From Erodium maritimum (lineage: Eukaryota > Streptophyta > Magnoliopsida > Geraniales > Geraniaceae), in NCBI GenBank assembly GCA_963921825.1, contig OY997592.1, forward strand, positions 57,680,336-57,744,335: a stretch of DNA of 64,000 nt. The letters run 5' to 3'. The notes under the pieces were generated by a model that worked only from the letters and a program-made list of their open reading frames with translations, was not told the DNA's origin and ran no database searches. Every line of letters starts with the position of its first letter. Positions within the stretch are counted from its first letter, which is position 1. Shown in pieces: positions 58,370-64,000 of the stretch. The position numbers and the translations under genes are program-made.

Positions 58370-59697
58370 GGGAAAATACCACAATTTTGTGTACATTTAT
58401 GGGAAACTCTAGAAAATGACTATGGGTCGACTTCTTAGTATATGATGTAATTATTGGCTATTTTATCGACCATTGTACATAGTCTGCCAAAATAATTGTC
58501 AAAAAACATGATTTTTTGTTAAAAAATAACGAGCTGTTAACTGAGTATGTCTAATGATCAAAATACCCTTATTTTTTGACTTAAGTAATTTGAAGACCCA
58601 AAACCATCTTTAGTTTCAGACATCCTCTCGACTTCGCTCCTTGTTCCGATCATCGTCTTTGTGACCGATTCATCGCAAAGGAGACATCAGAACCTGCAAC
58701 AATAGTGAGGTAAGAACTTCTGACTTGTATGTGATGTATATTGAAAAGGTTACTGAGTATATTGAAAAGGTTAAGGTTTGGGTAGCAATTTCCGACCTGA
58801 TCGTTTGTGTATACTCGAGCTAGGGTTTGGGCTTGACGTGAAAAGGGTTTCAAATTTCTCTGTGTGTTTACTCGAGCTAGGGTTTTGAGCTAGAGTTTAC
58901 TTGAGCTAATTTCTTTGAAAATCAAAATGGGGGTTTTACATAGGAGGTTGTAGAATTAATTTGGGAGCTAAGTTCTGCATTTACAAACTGAGCTTGTTAG
59001 GTTTTAGGTTGAACTTAGCTTTGTGTGTTTACTTCTTCTGACTTGTTTTGTTGAACTGAGATTGTTAGGTTTTAGGTTGAATTTAGCCTCTTAGGTTTTT
59101 GGTTGAACTGGGAAAGGGTTTGCTGATGAGCTTGAATGATCAGTGTTTAGGGTTTATTGATAAGCTTGAACTGAGCGTGTTTAGGGTATATTGATGAGTT
59201 TGTATGATCAACCCATGGAACATCTAAATTGATTCAACACTCACAGAGCTTTATTTAATTCGAATTTAATCATCAAGCTGTATCTATTTAGACTTTGATT
59301 CAGAGTTGTCTTCTGTTTTGTGATGTTTGAATTTCACTCTAAGAAGTTAGACCCTTGTAGTAGTATACTGCATTTCATGTCTTGAGAATTGATTGGTAGC
59401 TGAAGCTAAACATTAGAGAAATAAAAACTTTTTACTTGATCTTAGTTGATGTAGGGATGTCAAGTAAATGCTGTTACTTGGGTAATGTAAATGCTGAAGT
59501 CTAAACATTAGAGAAATATGAACTTTTGACTTAATCTTAGTTGATGTAGGGATTTCAACTTTGTACTTGATCTTACTTTCCAGTTTTTACTTGATTAGCT
59601 ACTGTTACTTGGGTATTGTAAATGATGTTTTTTGTTTAATTGAAAATTTTGGATGGTGTCTGGATATGATGCTAATGTTGTAAATGCATTTTAATAG

Positions 59698-62113
59698 ATG
59701 ACAAAGAAAAGAAAACCAAGTCGAACTTTAATTGACGAACCATGAGATGGCGAGCTTATAGCTCAGGCAGATATGTTCGATGAACAATTGATAGATGAGG
59801 ATTTAATTAATGACGATGCAGTTGGTGTTGTAGCTGAAGACTTATGGTGGGGATTTTGTAGCTGGTCCAGTAGTAGAAGACTTTAGTGGGTCATCCGGTG
59901 ACTCAGATTATGAACCACCATCAGAAGAGAAGGATGAATCATCCGTTGAGGAGGATGAGTCATCAGAAGTTGAGGGAGCATCAAAATCTGTGAATGGCGT
60001 AGAAGAAATTTGTGATCTAGAAGTGGATGATGACCCGACTTGTGAAGATTTCATTGAAGAAGATATGGTTAATACAATGATGTGGGATACAAGGAGTTCC
60101 TTAAAAGATATTGAACTTCGATTGGGTGATAGGTTCATCAGTGTTGCGTGGTACCGGGTAGTCCTACAGAACTACGCAGCGGAGAGGGGTTTTAACTACG
60201 CTTATACTAGGAATAAGCATCTCAATGGTATCAGGGTTACTTGTGACAAAACAGGGTGCACATTTTACATATGGTGTAGGTTCGTGAACATGACCAAAAT
60301 ATATGCAATTAATACTTTCCGACCTGATCATAAATGTCAGATTGAGCAAGGAGGACAAAATATTACTGCCCGGTCTCTAGCATACAGGTAAAACGTTTGT
60401 ATAATGCAGTTCTTTAACTAATAAGTTCAATTTACATTCATAAGTTATTGTTAATGAAATTGTGTTTTATTCCACTACTGTGCATATATTATGAATCCAT
60501 CATAAATCAGAAGAAGGTCGATGTCGGTCAATTGAACTTGGACATTCTCAATGACATTGGGGTGGGCAAGTGTTATAGGATTGTACGCGTTGTTAATTAC
60601 ATCCATAATGAAAATGATGAGCTTCAATATGGGATGCTGGAAAAGTATAGCGACTTGGTGCTTAGAAACCAATCTGGATTCGAAGTTCACTATACTCACT
60701 GATGATGAAGATGGTGGACGTCAGTTCAAGCGCCTTTACATTCGATATGGAGCGCAAAAAGTAGGGTTTGTGAAAGGATGTCGACCGTTTGTAGGTCTTG
60801 ACGGATGTCATATGAAAGCATATCATGGTGGCATAGTTTTAACAGCTGTGGCAAGAGACGCCAACGATGGTATGTTCCCACTCGCTCTGAAAATGGTTGA
60901 GCAAGAAACCATCGCAACCTGGACATGGTTCATGGAGCTGTTTTTCGAGCATTTTGGAAGCGGCGAAGAGATAAGATGGGTCTTCATGTCAGACAAGCAA
61001 AAGGTTAGTAAACCAATTTAGAACTGTTCTGGTAATTAATGCCAATTACTATGTTAATTAACAAGTTAGAGGTTGGAAATTAGCTATGTTATGAAAAATA
61101 GCATGTTAGGTAACTTAGGTAGAGTTAGGAAATTAGGTCTGTTAGGAGAATTAGTATGTTAGGTAAAGTAGTTAGAGTTTGGAAATTAGGTATGTTAGGA
61201 AATTACCTATGTTAGGTAAACTGTTAACAAATGTGTTTATTTGATGATCATGCAGAGGTTGATTGATGTGTTTAACCATCACCCATCTGTTGAACATAGG
61301 CATTGCATGAATCACCTATATGAAAATTGGTTCAAGCTATTCAAGTATCACGACCTCAAATTACAAATGTGGAAATGTTCTAGAGCCACCTCAACTGAAT
61401 TGTTGGGGAGTAGTATGGAGGAGCTTAAAGGTATGAATGAGAGAGCCTATGAGTGGTTGCTGGAAAGACCACCACATAATTGGTGTAAGGCGTACTTCAA
61501 CACCGCCGCCAAGTGCGGAACACAGACTAATAACATATGCGAGTCCTTTAACGCATGGATAGGGAAGGGGAGGGATAAGCAATCCTGAATTCTTTAGAGT
61601 TATACAGGCAGAAGTTTATGGACTGGTTCAACAAAAAAAGGAAAGTTGGTGACAATTGATGATGCTCTTATATTCCTTAGGATCAAAGATAGGCTCGATC
61701 TAGTAATAACCAAGGCGAAGAAGTGAAAAGTACGTCAGAGTGGTTCAGTGTTGTTTGAGGTTGAGATGTACAAGGACACCTGCAGAGTTAACATTTACGA
61801 GGAAAATTGTACCTGTCTTGACTGACAATTGACAGGCATTTCCTGCTTTCATGGTACAACAACGTTGATGAAGGCAAAGAAGGAGGTATATCAATCTGTC
61901 AACCCCTACTACTTGACACCTGCTTTTCGTACTACATACGAGGGCAAGATTTACCCTCTAGTTGGGTTAGAAAGGTGCAGGACTATTGCTCTAGATGGAC
62001 GTATACTACCTCCATGTGTCCGTAAGCAACCTGGAAGGCCAAGGACAATAAGGAGGCAGGGTTGTATGGAGCAAGTAAATTCTAGCCAAGGTCACACCCG
62101 CAAGACCACTTAG
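59698..62113 (+). pseudogene. MuDR-like transposase, broken
   Basis: The ATG at 59698 is followed by a stop (59743) and a frame change near 59840, then an acidic N-terminal region. The MuDR DNA-binding domain lies at 60100-60390 (VLQNYAAERGFNYAYTRNK, CDKTGCTFYIW). The DDE transposase core after a frame change near 60690 has GCRPFVGLDGCHMKAYHGG, VARDANDGMFPLAL and TWTWFMELFFEHF. After an intron (about 61003-61256) come HRHCMNHLYENW and NNICESFNAWI. A SWIM-type zinc finger piece follows near 61795-61855 (NCTCLD, QLTGISCFHG). The order and motifs are those of plant MULE transposases; the frame changes and stops make this copy inactive. Confidence 0.88.
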
Positions 62114-63204
62114 ACAAAAAAAGGTCTTGTTCTTCGTTGCAGCAGATGTAGAAATGTAGGACACAACATCCGTAACTGCACCACGAAGGACTACAGGTCG
62201 AACCCACCACCTGCAAAGAAGGGTAGGAAAGGAGATGAAAAAGGGCACCGTTTAGGGTCTAAGAGCGATGCTGAACTTACGGAATTGCTTGATAGAAAAA
62301 GGGCAGCCAGTCGAGTGAGGCTAGAGAAGGCCAGGGCTCTAATTAAACTGTGGAAAAGTAGGCAACGTGGTGATGGGAACTCTATAGCTGATGTTAATGA
62401 GGCTGGTATTAGAGGTCATGGGGAATCTGATGTTGTTGGAGATGCTGCAAGTATGATGTGCAATTTTGGAGATGATGAGGGAGTAGTGGGGATTCTTTTC
62501 ATGTTGGGATGGACGATGAGATACCCGTAAACCTTGGAGGGAATGATGATTTCCAAGGCAACTTTGGGGCAGATTCACCTATACATGCTTACTTTGGGGC
62601 AGACTCACCTATACCTGCTAACTTTGGAGCAGATTCACCTATACATGCTGATATTGAAGTAGATGAGGACATTGGGGTTGATGAAGGAGGTGCAGTCGAA
62701 GACCCGAGTCAAAGATATAATGTTGAAGTGGAGGAGGTTGCTAGGCATCAGGCCAAGATTGTGAAAGAAGTGGAGGAGTTAATGGCACTTCTTGGGGACA
62801 ATTTCTGGAAGTCTAGCCCGGGGAAAAAGGCAAGGCAAGAAAAGAAAATTGGTAATGTCAAAACATATGTGAAGATTGAGAAATATTTTCATCCAATTGA
62901 TAATGCGAAGGTAATCCGAAAGAAGCGTACCCCAAGGAAGAAGCCTTTGAATTATGACATCCCCCATAAAAGAGCCCTTAAGCAAACTCCAAAAATTATG
63001 AAGCACCAGTCAATACCTTCAGTTACCAATCAGCCACCACTGAAAATCATCAAGGCTCGACCTCATACAACAAAGAAGAAGGTTACGTTCATATCAATGG
63101 AGACAAGCTATGCAAAACCAACAATTACAAGCATTACAAAGGCTACTGATACAAGGATTGCAACAAGCAACTATGTTGGAGAGGAATCATGGAAAAAGTG
63201 TAAG
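62100..63204 (+). pseudogene. C-terminal region of the MULE protein: zinc knuckle and basic tail
   Basis: After a stop at 62111 the frame gives a CCHC zinc knuckle CSRCRNVGHNIRNC, then a basic helical stretch (DRKRAASRVRLEKARALIKL). A frame change near 62520 leads into MDDEIPVNLGGN and three ten-residue repeats, then a long Lys-rich segment (RKKRTPRKKPLNYD). It ends at a GTAAGTG donor (63204/63205). The next acceptor CAG lies at 63983-63985, with a short exon beginning ATGGAGCATATTGTA at the window edge. It continues the transposase or its fusion partner. Confidence 0.65.
62560..62649 (+). repeat. 30-bp in-frame tandem repeat encoding NFGADSPIHA
   Basis: Three 30-bp units (62560, 62590, 62620) encode NFGADSPIHA, YFGADSPIPA and NFGADSPIHA. 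They keep the reading frame of the MULE C-terminal region. Confidence 0.92.
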
Positions 63205-63985
63205 GTAAGTGTATTTCTTATCAATAATCTGCTAAACTTATAATGTTAGGGTTAAGGTTTACTTGTGACAAACATTTAGCTTAGGGTTAATATATTTGAA
63301 ACTTGATATTTGAGTTCAAAGTAGAAAAAATAGAGAATTTATTATCTAGGTTAGGTTAGGGTTAATCTGATTTTTGTTTACAATTTCATACATGTAGCTT
63401 AGGGTTAATATAATTGTTATGTTTTTATTTTTTCTTACAAGATGTTTCTGTAATACCTCTCTATAAGTTGTCTACAACAAATTAAGCCATAAGGTGTATA
63501 GGGGAAAGGCATATTCTATGAATTGAAATTTTAATATTTGTCAAGTAATCAAATAAGATGTTTATTTACAACTACAAGAACTATTTATTAAAAAGAAAGG
63601 AAGAAATTGGTATGACATAGTTTGGACGTATAATTAAGTTGCTTATCAAACAAATGCTAAGAACAGAACCCCACTTGTAAAGGAGCACATGCACATAGTA
63701 GTAGCAATATAGTATGGAGAAAATTATTTGTTTTGTTGCGAATGAGCTGTATAGCTTATATCATAGAAAGGAATATGTATTTGTCAACATGCTGCTAATC
63801 CAAACCTTATTTTCTAGATGATGCTAAGTATGGAAACCTTTATGACAATTATCATATACATGGTTACCTCACTTCATAACTCCTAACTCCAGATGATTTC
63901 ATATGTTACGCTCAAGGGTCCAATGATTTAATGCTAAGCCAATAAAATAAGATTAATTGAAACAAAAGAATTTTATTAATGGCAG
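63205..63985 (+). other. probable intron of the MULE gene
   Basis: AT-rich, bounded by AAG/GTAAGTG and GGCAG/ATGG, with no frame of its own. Confidence 0.5.
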
Positions 63986-64000
63986 ATGGAGCATATTGTA

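Larger units (their letters stand above)
58370..64000 (+). mobile_element. MULE (MuDR-like) element, left end and transposase gene
   Basis: A probable left terminus GGGAAAATACCACAATTTTG at 58370 precedes a stretch with TCAAAATACCCTTATTTTT, the style of MULE terminal repeats; TATTATAAA (58361-58369) could be the 9-bp target duplication. A leader with repeated TTAGGTTTTAGGTTGAA phrases follows, then the broken transposase gene from 59698. The right end is outside the window, so the length and the second terminal repeat cannot be checked. Confidence 0.6.

Noticed and set aside
59908..60138. Minus-strand Ser-rich frame
   Set aside because: It is antisense to the acidic N-terminal region of the MULE protein; the Ser richness comes from complementing GAT/GAA-rich codons.

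Overview
This window is nuclear DNA of a flowering plant, most likely a eudicot. It holds spliced genes with short exons and AT-rich introns, an S1/SPH-type secreted protein (a plant family), an intronless plant histone H3, and a dense mix of plant transposons: Copia and long-LTR elements, L1-type LINEs, hAT, Mutator-like (MULE), PIF/Harbinger and a tRNA-type SINE. I see no bacterial, organellar or viral genes. About a tenth of the window is host exon; most of the rest is mobile DNA in various states of decay.

Layout. 1-6.2 kb: minus-strand WD40-repeat gene, ten exons visible, running off the left edge; its introns hold two related MULE MITEs and a SINE. 6.2-8.6 kb: no supported gene. 8.6-15.1 kb: decayed Copia element with both LTRs, carrying a non-autonomous hAT that itself carries a MULE MITE. 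15.1-15.7 kb: decayed Harbinger transposase. 17.0-18.1 kb: possible Harbinger-type carrier with an unidentified ORF. 18.4-24.2 kb: full-length L1-type LINE with ORF1, ORF2 and a 15-bp target duplication. 26.4-28.6 kb and 36.9-38.9 kb: two retroposons that carry only a LINE-type ORF1 (RRM protein), each with a poly-A end and a target duplication. 29.8-32.9 kb: an intact six-exon coiled-coil gene whose 3' flank carries a second hAT copy, itself hit by a 5'-truncated LINE. 40.3-43.9 kb: a minus-strand LINE interrupted by another LINE tail. 44.4-44.8 kb: intact S1/SPH gene. 45.2-46.9 kb: a MULE MITE and a Tourist-like MITE. 47.4-53.8 kb: two very long solo LTRs, one nested inside the other in opposite orientation. 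53.8-57.1 kb: LINE-like debris and another MULE MITE. 57.6-58.0 kb: intact histone H3 gene. 58.4 kb to the right edge: a decayed MULE transposase gene.

The host genes (WD40 protein, coiled-coil protein, SPH protein, histone H3) show no functional linkage to each other. The story of the window is its transposons: several insertion events can be ordered by nesting, and many carry recognisable target-site duplications (9 bp for MULEs, 8 bp for hATs, 3 bp TTA for Harbinger, 10-17 bp for LINEs and the SINE). The most unusual signal is the pair of ORF1-only LINE relatives, which look like a plant counterpart of mammalian half-L1 (HAL1) elements.
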